The position numbers were made by a program, and so were the translations under genes. A DNA stretch of 64,000 bases from NCBI GenBank assembly GCA_017302895.1, contig JAFLBV010000002.1:806001-870000 (forward strand), given 5' to 3'. Below, one piece after another: positions 16,901 through 25,239 of this stretch; position 1 is the first letter of the stretch; each line of letters starts with the position of its first letter. This stretch comes from Ignavibacteria bacterium (lineage in GTDB: Bacteria; Bacteroidota; Ignavibacteria; Ignavibacteriales; Ignavibacteriaceae). A model generated the notes under the pieces. That model saw only the letters and a program-made list of their open reading frames with translations, was not told where the DNA came from and made no database searches.

Positions 16901-18893
16901 TGTCGAGGGGAAAGCCGCAATAGGAAGGGATGTGAATGTAGCCGGTTACAGTTTTGGCGACAAGTATCCTAACTCGAACGGTACTGAAGATATTCTGATA
17001 GTCGGAAGAAATCTTACTTATATCTCAGGAGCCATCTATTCAGGCAATGTGGTGTATGGCAATTCAACCAACCTGCCGATTAATGGTGTCTCCATCAATA
17101 ATGGAACACTTAGAAAAGATACAGTAATAGATTTCGCTGCAGCAGCTACATATCTGCAGAGTCTCTCAACTTCCATCAGCCTCTATCCTGTGAATGGTAC
17201 CACCCATTTCGAATGGAACGGACTCGAACTTACGGGTACAAATCCATTTCTGAATGTCTTCTCAGTGACAGGAGCACAACTTTCTCAGGCTAACAGCGTG
17301 GCATTGAATGTACCAAACGGTTCGGCTGTTCTGGTTAACATCAGTGGCACAAATGTAAGCTGGACTGGCGGACTTACAGTAACAGGAACCGCGAAAGAAA
17401 ATGTAATCTATAATTTCTACGAAGCCACTGCTCTCAGGATTGTTGGAATAGACATCCGGGGTGCCGTCCTCGCTCCATTCGCTTATGTAACTTTCCCTTC
17501 GGGTGTTCACAACGGACAGATGATAGCCTATAATGTTACCGGAAGCGGACAGTTCAATCTTTCCAATTTTATGGGAAATATTCCTATAAACAAAGATATC
17601 TGGAATGTTGCAGAGATCATGTCAGCCGATCAGTATGATCCCGATTCAACCCCGGGTAACAACGACCCTTCAGAGGATGATTATTCCAAAGTCAAGATTC
17701 ATGTCACTAATATCGTTCCGGCTCCAAACCTCAACTTCGGCAACTGGAACTATATGGCTAACTTCGGTCAGGATCAGATGGTAATGACCATAGCCCGTGA
17801 CAACACAACTAATCTGTTCGCAGGAACTCTCGGAGGTGTGGTTTACAAGTCAACTGACAACGGTACCAACTGGACACAATTACTGAACACTATCAATAAT
17901 GCCACTCTCATTTGGAATATCAAGGTACTCTCGAACGGGAAAATTCTCGCTGCTACTGAGCAAGGTATCTATATCTCCTCTGATAATGGTGCAAGCTGGG
18001 AACTCTCCACACTGAACGGGAAAGATACCAGATCGATTGTTGTTGATGCTCAGGGTATCATCTATGTTTCCACCTGGGGAAGTGGTGTCTATAAATCAGC
18101 CGACAACGGTAATACATGGACAACCATGAACACAGGTCTGACTAATAACAACATCAACACCCTCGCAATAAATGCGCAGGGTACCCTGTTTGCCGGTTCA
18201 TTTGGTGAAGGAGTTTTCAGATCAAACGGTACGGGTTGGGATCGCCTCTCAGGAGACAACCATTTTGTCTGGACACTTTATGTTGACGGTCAAGGTTCAC
18301 TAATTTGTGGTACTTATGGAAGTGGCGTTTTCACCTCAAACGATAACGGATCATCATGGACACACCTTGCCCTCTCTTCTAACCTGAACTACACCTACGG
18401 TATAACAGGTGATCAAAATGATAACCTCTATTTCATCTCCTTCACAGGAGGTGTTACCGTGAGAAATCACCAGACAGGTGCTTTCAATATGCTTGGACTT
18501 TCTGCTCTTGGCGTAAGTTCAATCTATATAAACCAGAACAATCAGGTTATCGTCGGTACTTCACCCGGTTACCTCTATAAAAACGATTCACCATTGACTT
18601 CAGTTCAGACAGAAAACAACGGTATCCCCGCAAAATTCGAACTGAATCAGAATTTCCCGAATCCGTTTAATCCTTCGACTCAAATAAGCTTTGCAGTGCC
18701 ACAAAAATCGTTTGTGTCTCTCAAGATATACGATGTTCAGGGTTCTGAGGTTGCAACTCTCGTTAATGAAGATAAAGAACCCGGTTTCTACTCGGTCAAT
18801 TTTGACGCTAAAAAACTCTCCAGCGGCGTTTATTTCTATAAAGTTGTCGCCGGTGATTTTAACGCAGTAAGAAAAATGATTTTACTCAAGTAA
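13983..18893 (+). CDS. Giant T9SS-secreted protein: DUF11 repeats, inserted choice-of-anchor A domain, beta-propeller, sorting domain
   Basis: A 1636-aa surface or secreted protein. Order: signal peptide (about 8-33); a beta-rich N-terminal domain (about 40-330); five DUF11 repeats beginning near 332, 489, 618, 738 and 858, each with a DLSxxKTV start and a NNGP motif; a choice-of-anchor A domain (about 956-1199, FNLFVLNDFSAPSSD through GQMIAYNVTGSG); a BNR/YCF48-like propeller (about 1253-1540, repeated SxDNGxxW); and a T9SS type A sorting domain (1546-1636, NQNFPNPFNPST, ending RKMILLK). The anchor domain interrupts the fifth DUF11 repeat, whose closing part (NVAEIMSADQYDPDSTPG) resumes at about 1206. 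A sigma-54-like promoter precedes it and a strong terminator follows. Role: likely an adhesive or structural outer-surface protein; specific function unknown. Confidence 0.9.
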   Translation: MKNMPNNKTIFSKAIAIAIFLTLLLTGTTELFSQVTTPFQPRFQSNEKGDIQIFGNALLKCPAGNCGGNNNSYSMVNIDIDGDAATFNSSSANFTLPAGATVLWAGLYWNGISTNSARNTALFKTPASGGYVSLTGITYDNSYGYQGFKDVTSLVQAGGTGTYMTANVRTNTGTNTWAGWALVVVYRDPSKPQRNLTVFDGLANVSTSNANVNITISGFTTPLFGPVNVALGVVAYDGDADLTGDALKFNNQVISNGLNPASNFFNSTISRLGTAITDKNPNYANQLGLDIDIVDATGKLSNGQTSAVLNLTTGGESYNPGVVTTVIDIFAPDINITKNFTDLNGGSVTPGDTLLYTVSLVNNGQDAANKVVVVDSIQNHMTYLPGSMVVTSGANSGNKTDAAGDDQAFFASGKVNFNLGSSANASTGGNLNPGESTAVSFKVVIDQPLPDSLSANNFALASYKSQSVPIRDYSSQSATVTAPIISLSDLSLTKTVSNSAPVVGSNIVYTVKVTNSGPEIATSVSVNDLLPAGLQFVSYSSSTGTYDDATGDWVIGTMNPGRTDSLRITVLVNGTTGITNFAEVKSLDQTDPDSSPNNGNPAEDDYASVSINPVNSADLKIRKLVTPANPTVGSTVTYTITVSNDGPGNATNVMVNDQLPAGISYVSHTASQGSYIPGTGDWNIGTINNTGDAVLTLVGTKTSPNIITNIAEITAADQSDPFPLDRKDSATIPIQVADLSISKTVSPQAPQYGQQATFRVVLKNNGPTAATGVIAQDSLVSGLSYVSSSVTQGVYDPVSGEWFIGTIANGDSVVLLITVNITSSTGLSNTASIKFSHEIDPTLGDRTATVNFTAASSDLSILKTVDNANPGDGSTINYTITITNNGPSASTNSTVYDKLPNGLVYQSHSTSQGLYTIATNQWEVGPIPSGGSATLQISAKVIFDSLSATVINLGPATGFNLFVLNDFSAPSSDVEGKAAIGRDVNVAGYSFGDKYPNSNGTEDILIVGRNLTYISGAIYSGNVVYGNSTNLPINGVSINNGTLRKDTVIDFAAAATYLQSLSTSISLYPVNGTTHFEWNGLELTGTNPFLNVFSVTGAQLSQANSVALNVPNGSAVLVNISGTNVSWTGGLTVTGTAKENVIYNFYEATALRIVGIDIRGAVLAPFAYVTFPSGVHNGQMIAYNVTGSGQFNLSNFMGNIPINKDIWNVAEIMSADQYDPDSTPGNNDPSEDDYSKVKIHVTNIVPAPNLNFGNWNYMANFGQDQMVMTIARDNTTNLFAGTLGGVVYKSTDNGTNWTQLLNTINNATLIWNIKVLSNGKILAATEQGIYISSDNGASWELSTLNGKDTRSIVVDAQGIIYVSTWGSGVYKSADNGNTWTTMNTGLTNNNINTLAINAQGTLFAGSFGEGVFRSNGTGWDRLSGDNHFVWTLYVDGQGSLICGTYGSGVFTSNDNGSSWTHLALSSNLNYTYGITGDQNDNLYFISFTGGVTVRNHQTGAFNMLGLSALGVSSIYINQNNQVIVGTSPGYLYKNDSPLTSVQTENNGIPAKFELNQNFPNPFNPSTQISFAVPQKSFVSLKIYDVQGSEVATLVNEDKEPGFYSVNFDAKKLSSGVYFYKVVAGDFNAVRKMILLK

Positions 18894-18926
18894 CGCAGTA
18901 ATCCAATAATGCAGTAATGCAGTAAT
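18894..18926 (+). repeat. Short direct repeats gcagtaat after the stop codon
   Basis: The octamer gcagtaat occurs three times between the stop codon and the terminator, the last two in direct tandem. The decamer aacgcagtaa is also present inside the end of the coding sequence (near 18861), so the repeat may have spread from it. Confidence 0.5.
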
Positions 18927-18930
18927 TTTT

Positions 18931-18962
18931 GTGGCATCCGGGGTTCGGGTGCCATTTTTTTT
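18931..18962 (+). terminator. Rho-independent terminator of the DUF11 gene
   Basis: tggcatcc (18932-18939) pairs with gggtgcca (18947-18954), one G-T wobble, loop of seven, followed by eight T residues. A canonical terminator. Confidence 0.8.
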
Positions 18963-19251
18963 ATTTGCTTCCATTCCCGTCCCACAACCATTATAATTCC
19001 GTGTAAAAAAAAGTTAATTTTCCCTGAAACTGTGCTGTACCTCACATATTTACCCGATGACTTAAAAAAATATCTTCTGATCTGAAAAAAAATGTGATAA
19101 TTAACTTTGATTGCAATAATACTTTGATTACATTAATGTAGCTAAATTTTAATAATCAGTTAACCGTCTGATAAAGGCGGTTCGTCGGCGGAAAATCATC
19201 ATCTGACGAAAATATTGTTTTTAATCACCTCATAATCAAAGGAACAAATAC
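18963..19251 (+). other. Leader and promoter region of the first FN3-like giant gene
   Basis: About 290 AT-rich bases without a coding frame. TAACTTTG at 19102-19109 fits the Bacteroidota -7 pattern TAnnTTTG but has no good -33 box. The last 35 bases (TAATCACCTCA, then AAAGGAACAA before the ATG) are nearly identical to the leader of the paralog at 27065-32251, so the 5' untranslated region was duplicated with the gene. AAAGGA is the likely ribosome binding site. Confidence 0.45.
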
Positions 19252-22200
19252 ATGAAGTATTTAAAGTTCTTTTTATCAGTTTTCGTTCTCTTCTCGCTGG
19301 CATTCACTCTGAATGCGCAACCAACAGTGAACATAACAGCTCCTGCAGCGGCTTCGATCGGGGTTTCACTTACCCCGACACTCACATGGGATATTCCCGC
19401 CGGAACACCACCTTACAGCAGTACCGTGAGCATCTACAGTGATGTCACGATGACGACACTCGTCTATACTCTGAATGTTGGTATTCTAACGAGTTTAGCC
19501 ATACCGGGCGGAACTCTGCAGAACAATACACATTACTGGTGGAAAGTTGAAGTGACGGATCTCGGAATGGGAGGCCCCGGAAGCGCAACCTCCGATTTCG
19601 TTACCCTTCTCGCTACTCCAGTTCTTGCCTCCCCTGCCGATGGCTACATTTCCAATACAATGACTCCAACACTCTCCTGGACAATGGACGATAATAAAGG
19701 AAATGTAAGATACAGACTTCTCACGGGAACTTCACCCGGACTGACCGTTGGAGCGAACCTCAACACAACTACCGGTGTAAATCCCGGTTCACTTTCAACT
19801 ACACCTTTGGCTTTACTCCCTGCAACCAAATACTGGTGGACAGTGAACGCAGAAGTAAGCGATGGAGGTGCGCTGAATAATGGTGAGTTTAAACAGGCTT
19901 CTACCGAGAGAACTTTCTATACACCCCTTGATGTTCTTACCACTCCTATAAACGGAGTTACCGGTCATACACTCGAACCGACCTTCGCCTGGACAGATGT
20001 GAATTTCGAGACAGAGTATGAACTTAGAATTTCAACTGCAGGTGGATCACAATTGGCTTTCGATGCAGGCCTCCTTTTTACTGATCTTGCAATCCCGGCG
20101 AACACTACTTCAGTTATCTACAACGAAAATACACTGAATGAAGGTCCCGGAGCAACTTATGCTTTTCCTTTGACCGCTAACACTACCTACTACTGGCAAC
20201 TCGTTGCAAAAGATGGCAGTGTAAGTATTCCATCCCCAATCTGGCATTTTACCACATACCCCGCGGTTACTGTAAGTCAATACAATCCGGGTGTTGGTGA
20301 CTCAGTCTTTTTGAATGATGTCATCTTCTCTTATGGTATTAATCAGGCAACCAACGACCTGAAGTTCAAATTACAGGTTAAAGCAGCTCTTGCACCTCCT
20401 GTTAAAACAGAATGGCTCACTTCCAATTTTACCGGAACATCAGTTAATCTGAATCAGACAGTCAACCTTTTGGGAGGAAAAAAATATTACTGGAGAGTTG
20501 TTCTATTGAACAATTCAAATCAGGTAATGGCTTATTCACCAACGAGCTACTTTAGCACAAGCGGTGGTGCAACCGTTCCTTATCCTTCATGGCCTGTCGG
20601 CAATCCTCAGGTATATACTAATGCTCCACAACTTTACTGGTACACTGCCGGTTACAGCCCCGACATCACATTTGATGTACAGGTTAAACTGTTACCTATG
20701 GGTGCACCTGTTTACAGTGCAACCAACATTACAAACATCTACCATCAGGTAGGTTTGAACCTTCTCCCCGGTACATTATACTACTGGCAGGTTAGAAGTG
20801 TTTACAAGAGAGGCACTCCTGATGAACAGACATCTGCCTGGAGCACTGACAATACCTTCACCACATGGGGAGTAGGTACTGTTGTAGTGCCAAATCCTTC
20901 ATATCCTGTTGATAACCTTTTGGTTTATACAGCATCACCATATCTTTACTGGTGGCTTGGTCAGGACGGTACAGGATTAACCTACATACTTGAGTACTCT
21001 ACTTTTAGCAACTTCTCAAGTTCAATTACGCTCAGTGCAATTCCAAACCAGTTTGTACAGCTTTTTGGTTTGATTCCCGGACAGACTTATTACTGGAGAG
21101 TTAGATCCACAAACGGAGTTCAGGTCTCTGCTGCTTCGGTAACTGCTTCGTTTACGGTTGCAGGTGGTGTTACCAATGGATTTACAGTTCTTAACTGGCC
21201 AACAGGTAATCCAACTGTCTATACCACAACCCCAACCCTCTCCTGGTACCTTGAAGGCTCACCAATGGGCATAACAGGTTACCTCGTCAGATGGAAAGTC
21301 GGTTCCAATTCATCGAACTGGGATGTCGATTATTCAGGTTTGGCATCCGTTGGTGATGTTTACAATACTTCTTACACATTTTCAGTACCTTTCGCTGAAG
21401 GTCAGGTTGTATACTGGGCAGTAGCTGCCACAAACGGTATTACACACTCAGCCTGGTCGAGTGATCATTTCACAATATACAGTGGAACCACCCCGGGTGC
21501 ACCAGTTATCTCGTGGCCCTCAGGAAACGCACTCATTTATACTGTAGACCCTCAGTTGAACTGGTGGGTAAATGGTTCAACAAGTGGAATTGTCGGCTAT
21601 CAGGTTGTGTACAGCTACTCTGATGTCTTTGCACCTGCTGCAACTACAACAGCCTACTCAACCGGTACATCTTTGAATATAACTGGTCTCGTGGAAGGCG
21701 CCACCTACTGGTGGAAAGTAAGAGCCCATCTCGGTGGTCTCTCTTACGGTCCATTCTCTGCAGTTGAATCGTTTACGGTTAATCCGGGTTCATTTGCCCC
21801 TGTTACTCCAATCGTCGGAGGACCAAATAATGTTATGATCGGTACCACAACTCCGATTGTATCATGGGCACTGCCTACAGCTCTTCCTTCAGGTGCGAAA
21901 TTCGAACTTGAAGTTGCTGACAATTCACAATTTACAGGTTCAACTGTATTTGAAAACCTGACAGCAAATAACAAGATGCTTCAGGGTTTGACAGCCAACA
22001 AGAGCTACTTCTGGAGAGTAAGAACCAAAACCAGTGATGGAAGTTATTCATTCTATTCAGGAATGGGTAAATTCAATGTCATGGATGGTGCAACCGATGT
22101 GAAAGAAGTTGCAGAAATCCCGAAAGAGTTTAACCTCGATCAGAACTATCCGAATCCGTTCAACCCTTCAACAAACATCAGATTTGCCTTACCGGCTGAT

Positions 22201-22386
22201 GTGAATGTGAAACTTGATGTTTACAACACCCTCGGTGAAAAAGTGGCTGAACTGGTTAACGGTCCTATGACTGCAGGAAGTTATGCGATCGCTTTTAACG
22301 CATCAGCATTACCTTCAGGAATCTACTTCTACAGAATTGAAGCCGGAAGCAATGTTGCCGTTCGCAAAATGATTCTGATGAAATGA
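19252..22386 (+). CDS. Giant T9SS-secreted FN3-like repeat protein (paralog A)
   Basis: A 1044-aa secreted protein. Residues 1-23 are a signal peptide ending at NAQ. About nine Ig/FN3-like modules of roughly 100 residues follow, each with a TPTLSW-type strand and a late TYYWRVR or TYWWKVR strand. The last ~80 residues are a T9SS sorting domain (DQNYPNPFNPST, ending RKMILMK). It is very similar over its whole mature length to about residues 700-1728 of the larger protein encoded convergently at 27065-32251; blocks such as ERTFYTPLDVLTTPINGV are identical. It has no catalytic motif that I can see. A stalk-like surface or adhesive role is likely. Its 3' end is followed by AAGGCTG repeats and a terminator. 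Confidence 0.88.
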   Translation: MKYLKFFLSVFVLFSLAFTLNAQPTVNITAPAAASIGVSLTPTLTWDIPAGTPPYSSTVSIYSDVTMTTLVYTLNVGILTSLAIPGGTLQNNTHYWWKVEVTDLGMGGPGSATSDFVTLLATPVLASPADGYISNTMTPTLSWTMDDNKGNVRYRLLTGTSPGLTVGANLNTTTGVNPGSLSTTPLALLPATKYWWTVNAEVSDGGALNNGEFKQASTERTFYTPLDVLTTPINGVTGHTLEPTFAWTDVNFETEYELRISTAGGSQLAFDAGLLFTDLAIPANTTSVIYNENTLNEGPGATYAFPLTANTTYYWQLVAKDGSVSIPSPIWHFTTYPAVTVSQYNPGVGDSVFLNDVIFSYGINQATNDLKFKLQVKAALAPPVKTEWLTSNFTGTSVNLNQTVNLLGGKKYYWRVVLLNNSNQVMAYSPTSYFSTSGGATVPYPSWPVGNPQVYTNAPQLYWYTAGYSPDITFDVQVKLLPMGAPVYSATNITNIYHQVGLNLLPGTLYYWQVRSVYKRGTPDEQTSAWSTDNTFTTWGVGTVVVPNPSYPVDNLLVYTASPYLYWWLGQDGTGLTYILEYSTFSNFSSSITLSAIPNQFVQLFGLIPGQTYYWRVRSTNGVQVSAASVTASFTVAGGVTNGFTVLNWPTGNPTVYTTTPTLSWYLEGSPMGITGYLVRWKVGSNSSNWDVDYSGLASVGDVYNTSYTFSVPFAEGQVVYWAVAATNGITHSAWSSDHFTIYSGTTPGAPVISWPSGNALIYTVDPQLNWWVNGSTSGIVGYQVVYSYSDVFAPAATTTAYSTGTSLNITGLVEGATYWWKVRAHLGGLSYGPFSAVESFTVNPGSFAPVTPIVGGPNNVMIGTTTPIVSWALPTALPSGAKFELEVADNSQFTGSTVFENLTANNKMLQGLTANKSYFWRVRTKTSDGSYSFYSGMGKFNVMDGATDVKEVAEIPKEFNLDQNYPNPFNPSTNIRFALPADVNVKLDVYNTLGEKVAELVNGPMTAGSYAIAFNASALPSGIYFYRIEAGSNVAVRKMILMK

Positions 22387-22490
22387 TCTGAAGGCTGAAA
22401 AGCGAAGGCTGAAATCTGAAGGCTGATGGATGAATGACGAAGGCTGAAAAGCGAAGGCTGAAGGCTGAAAAGCGAAGGCTGTTGGCTGAA
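22387..22490 (+). repeat. Degenerate AAGGCTG repeat array in the 3' untranslated region of paralog A
   Basis: Seven exact copies of AAGGCTG (starting 22391, 22405, 22419, 22440, 22454, 22461, 22475) plus one TTGGCTG fill the space from the stop codon to the terminator. Spacing is mostly 14 bases, with steps of 7 and 21, so the unit length is a multiple of 7. A shorter version follows paralog B. Confidence 0.85.
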
Positions 22491-22522
22491 TCAATCATAA
22501 CTTTCAAGTCAATCTAATAATT

Positions 22523-22554
22523 AAAAAGCCGCTCCTAAAACGGGCGGCTTTTTT
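22523..22554 (+). terminator. Bidirectional terminator between paralog A and the glycan islet
   Basis: AAAAAGCCGC (22523-22532) pairs perfectly with GCGGCTTTTT (22544-22553), followed by T residues. It serves the plus-strand gene ending at 22386 and, read in reverse, the minus-strand gene ending at 22578. Confidence 0.85.
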
Positions 22555-22577
22555 ATTTTAAAAATCGTTGGGAGCAA

Positions 22578-24062
22578 TTATTTTTTGAAAGGCAGCTTTA
22601 TTTTATCTATCGAGAAGACAAGTACACCGAGCACAAGTGCTTCAACGGGGAACTTGAATCTGCTGGCATCGTTGATTGTGTTGAAAATAACATTGGTAAG
22701 CAGGAGTGCATCAATGACAAGTATCAGGGAGATGATGATGAAATTCACTTGCTCTTTCACATTCCTTGTCAGTTTAATAAGCAGGTATGCAGATACAATA
22801 ACAAAAGATACCATCACCAGCAACCAGTAGAGCTTGTGCAGCATGATCACAAAACCGGGTAAAACATTGAAATTAATGTCCCCTTTCTCCGGTGCATTCT
22901 GCAGGCTCGATGAAACCCACAATGAATATACAATCGAAACCACCCTGATCAGATTCACTTTCCCGGAAGTCTGTTGATATATTTCATCATAAAAGCCCCC
23001 GAGTTTTTCGTTTAAAAGAGCTTCATTTGCTGAATTTATTTTGTAGTAATCAAAAAGTTTCTGCGTAGCTTCGTTGTAAACTTTGTAGCCGATAAAAGAA
23101 CTTGCGAGAGTTTGCTTGTTTTCCTCACCAAGAATATTCATCCAACTGTTTGCATCAATCCGGTTTTTTGCTTGAATTTTATCCCTCGCATCAAGAAATA
23201 TTCGCAACACTTCCGAATTTTCAGCACTCACCTTCACATTGCTGTCGATTGTTGCAATGAGGGCATTTCTTCCGACATAAAAAGGGACACCCGTTCCTTT
23301 TTTTGCCCCTCCCGAAACACCGGCTCCCGGAAACAATCCGAAATTACCATTTACATTCATATTTACGAAACTCCAGCAAAGAAGCACTGCAAGAAGTGGC
23401 AATCCATACACAGCAGGTTTCACGAATATCTCTTTCACAAAACTTGTACCGGACTCTTTTCGCAATATAAATAGTCTCACAGCGATTATGATAAAAAATA
23501 GGGGCAGAAGCGGAATCAAGTTATATCGGGAGAGAATCGTAATCCCTGTCGATACACCGGCATACGCATAATATTTGTTGTCACCCGAGACGATTGCCTT
23601 GAGTAATAAATAGATCGAGAGTGTAAACAGAAACCACGACAGCACTTCTGTAATGAACATGAAAGAATAGTAAAGTGCTGACAGATTAAAAAATGTCAGA
23701 TAGAGTATCAGGTTTTGCTTGTTTTCGGAAAGTCCAACCAGTGAGAATATTTTTCTGACAAGTAAACTTGTGCAGTACATTAAAAAAAGCTGTATCGCCA
23801 GAACAAGATTTGGCAGGGCTGCATATCCAAAAAGTTCGATCAGCCCGGCAAGAATCAATGGATAAAGCGGAGAACGATATGGGAAAAGGACAGAATTGAG
23901 TCCGAGGAACTTTTCGGCGTAACGGAGATAATCGGCACAATCTCCTTCATCCAATACAGGAGTAAAGTAGAAAAACAGGATGATTGTAACAAATGCCAGA
24001 AAATATTCCGGTTTGCGCTTCGAAAAATTTTCCTTTATCAGTTCTGTCAGTTTTTCGGAAAT
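22578..24062 (-). CDS. GT39/ArnT-like polytopic glycosyltransferase, with no canonical start codon
   Basis: A membrane protein with about 10-12 hydrophobic segments and a GT-C-type first loop, LDEGDCADY followed by RSPLYPL, where the acidic residues are expected to be catalytic. The first ATG/GTG/TTG codon is a TTG at 23954, right at LDEGDC, which would remove the first transmembrane helix. The same frame continues upstream through YFLAFVTIILFFYFTPV, an obvious first helix. The best start is ATT at 24062, eight bases after the ATP-grasp stop and five bases after AGAGG; that start gives 494 aa and is inferred. It would transfer a sugar from a polyprenyl-phosphate carrier to a surface acceptor. 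Last gene of the glycan islet. Confidence 0.78.
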   Translation of the reverse strand: MSEKLTELIKENFSKRKPEYFLAFVTIILFFYFTPVLDEGDCADYLRYAEKFLGLNSVLFPYRSPLYPLILAGLIELFGYAALPNLVLAIQLFLMYCTSLLVRKIFSLVGLSENKQNLILYLTFFNLSALYYSFMFITEVLSWFLFTLSIYLLLKAIVSGDNKYYAYAGVSTGITILSRYNLIPLLPLFFIIIAVRLFILRKESGTSFVKEIFVKPAVYGLPLLAVLLCWSFVNMNVNGNFGLFPGAGVSGGAKKGTGVPFYVGRNALIATIDSNVKVSAENSEVLRIFLDARDKIQAKNRIDANSWMNILGEENKQTLASSFIGYKVYNEATQKLFDYYKINSANEALLNEKLGGFYDEIYQQTSGKVNLIRVVSIVYSLWVSSSLQNAPEKGDINFNVLPGFVIMLHKLYWLLVMVSFVIVSAYLLIKLTRNVKEQVNFIIISLILVIDALLLTNVIFNTINDASRFKFPVEALVLGVLVFSIDKIKLPFKK

Positions 24063-24070
24063 CGTAACCT

Positions 24071-25231
24071 CTACCCGGTTATTATCTGAAGGATGGACGG
24101 ATCATATTTGAATTTCCCTGACTGCGACTTGTACATAAACGATGCCGCCCTTTGGTTGCTTTCTCTCACTTCGGGGAGTTGGTAACCGACTTTGTAATAC
24201 ACCTCTGTCTGAACAATCTCGGGGTAAAGAAGTGTATTGTCGATAACTTCTGTAATGACGCCGGGTTTTGGTATTTCGTAATATATTCCCGAGAAAGCCG
24301 GATCATTCAATACAGGTTCTTCAAACTCTCCCATAGCCACCTGAATTGTCCCCTTCAGGAAATCATACCCGGTTGAGAGTTGAACAAGGTGTGAGCCGAT
24401 ATAGTCGCCACCCATTCTTGCCCCTGTCTCTACAATGTAGACCTTATCATCCATTGTCACAAGCACCTCGGTATGAGAAGCACCATTTGTCACTTCGAGA
24501 GCATCCAGTGCAGCAGTTACTGTTTTAATGATTCCGGTTCTGACTGTTGCAGAAAGATCTGCAGGTTGATGCTGCCCGCTCTCCACAAAATATGGGGCAC
24601 CTGTGGTCTCCTTTTCAGTTATTTGAAGGAAGTGGTGCTCACCTCTGAATGAAATCATCTCTACACTGTATTCTTTTCCTGTGACAAATTCTTCGATTAC
24701 ACATTCACCAGCAAACGATTCCGTTATGGCTCGCGCTATGGCATCAGACATCTCAAACATGGTCTCAATTTTGGTTACTCCCCTGCTTCCCGATCTGTCA
24801 ACCGGTTTTATTATGAGGGGATATTTGAGATGGTTTGCATCAATGCTCCCTGTACCTGAAGTGTGCTTTACAAAACCGGGACAGAGTACACCACGCTCTG
24901 CAAGTCGCTCACGCATAAGAAATTTATTCGTTGTCAATGTAGAGCATCTCATTGTATTACCGGGAAGACCAAGTTTTTCCGCGAGATAATTCACAGTGAT
25001 TGAGGCGAGATCGGAGCCGATTGATACAACTGCGGCAGGATCCAGCTCCGCTGCTATGGAAAGGATCTCATCTTTTTCTATAATCGAGACAGGATAAAAC
25101 CGGTCGCAAAACTCCCTGCCAACGGCACCCTCTTCCCATGCAAACACATGTGTCTCAAAGCCCATATCACGGGCCTTTCTGATTAGAGGAACCTGAAAAT
25201 TGTTTGCACCGATGATTACAATTTTTTTCAT
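24071..25231 (-). CDS. ATP-grasp carboxylate-amine ligase family protein
   Basis: A 386-aa protein started at the ATG at 25231 (MKKIVIIGANNFQVPLI), which follows the upstream stop by eight bases; a longer frame exists only as overlap with the upstream acetyltransferase gene. The N-terminal pre-ATP-grasp Rossmann domain has the GANNFQ turn. The ATP-grasp core shows YPLIIKPVDRSGSRGV near residue 135, the EEFVTGKEYSVE strand and the metal site VETGARMGGDYI near residue 280. Such enzymes join a carboxylate to an amine through an acyl phosphate, for example adding an amino acid to a sugar or peptide. The neighbours suggest modification of a surface sugar; the substrate is unknown. Confidence 0.85.
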   Translation of the reverse strand: MKKIVIIGANNFQVPLIRKARDMGFETHVFAWEEGAVGREFCDRFYPVSIIEKDEILSIAAELDPAAVVSIGSDLASITVNYLAEKLGLPGNTMRCSTLTTNKFLMRERLAERGVLCPGFVKHTSGTGSIDANHLKYPLIIKPVDRSGSRGVTKIETMFEMSDAIARAITESFAGECVIEEFVTGKEYSVEMISFRGEHHFLQITEKETTGAPYFVESGQHQPADLSATVRTGIIKTVTAALDALEVTNGASHTEVLVTMDDKVYIVETGARMGGDYIGSHLVQLSTGYDFLKGTIQVAMGEFEEPVLNDPAFSGIYYEIPKPGVITEVIDNTLLYPEIVQTEVYYKVGYQLPEVRESNQRAASFMYKSQSGKFKYDPSILQIITG

Positions 25232-25239
25232 TAGTAGCT

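Noticed and set aside
22387..22490. Possible CRISPR or transposon end in the AAGGCTG array
   Set aside because: Unit is 7-14 bases, no spacers of regular length, no cas or transposase gene nearby; it is a 3' untranslated repeat.
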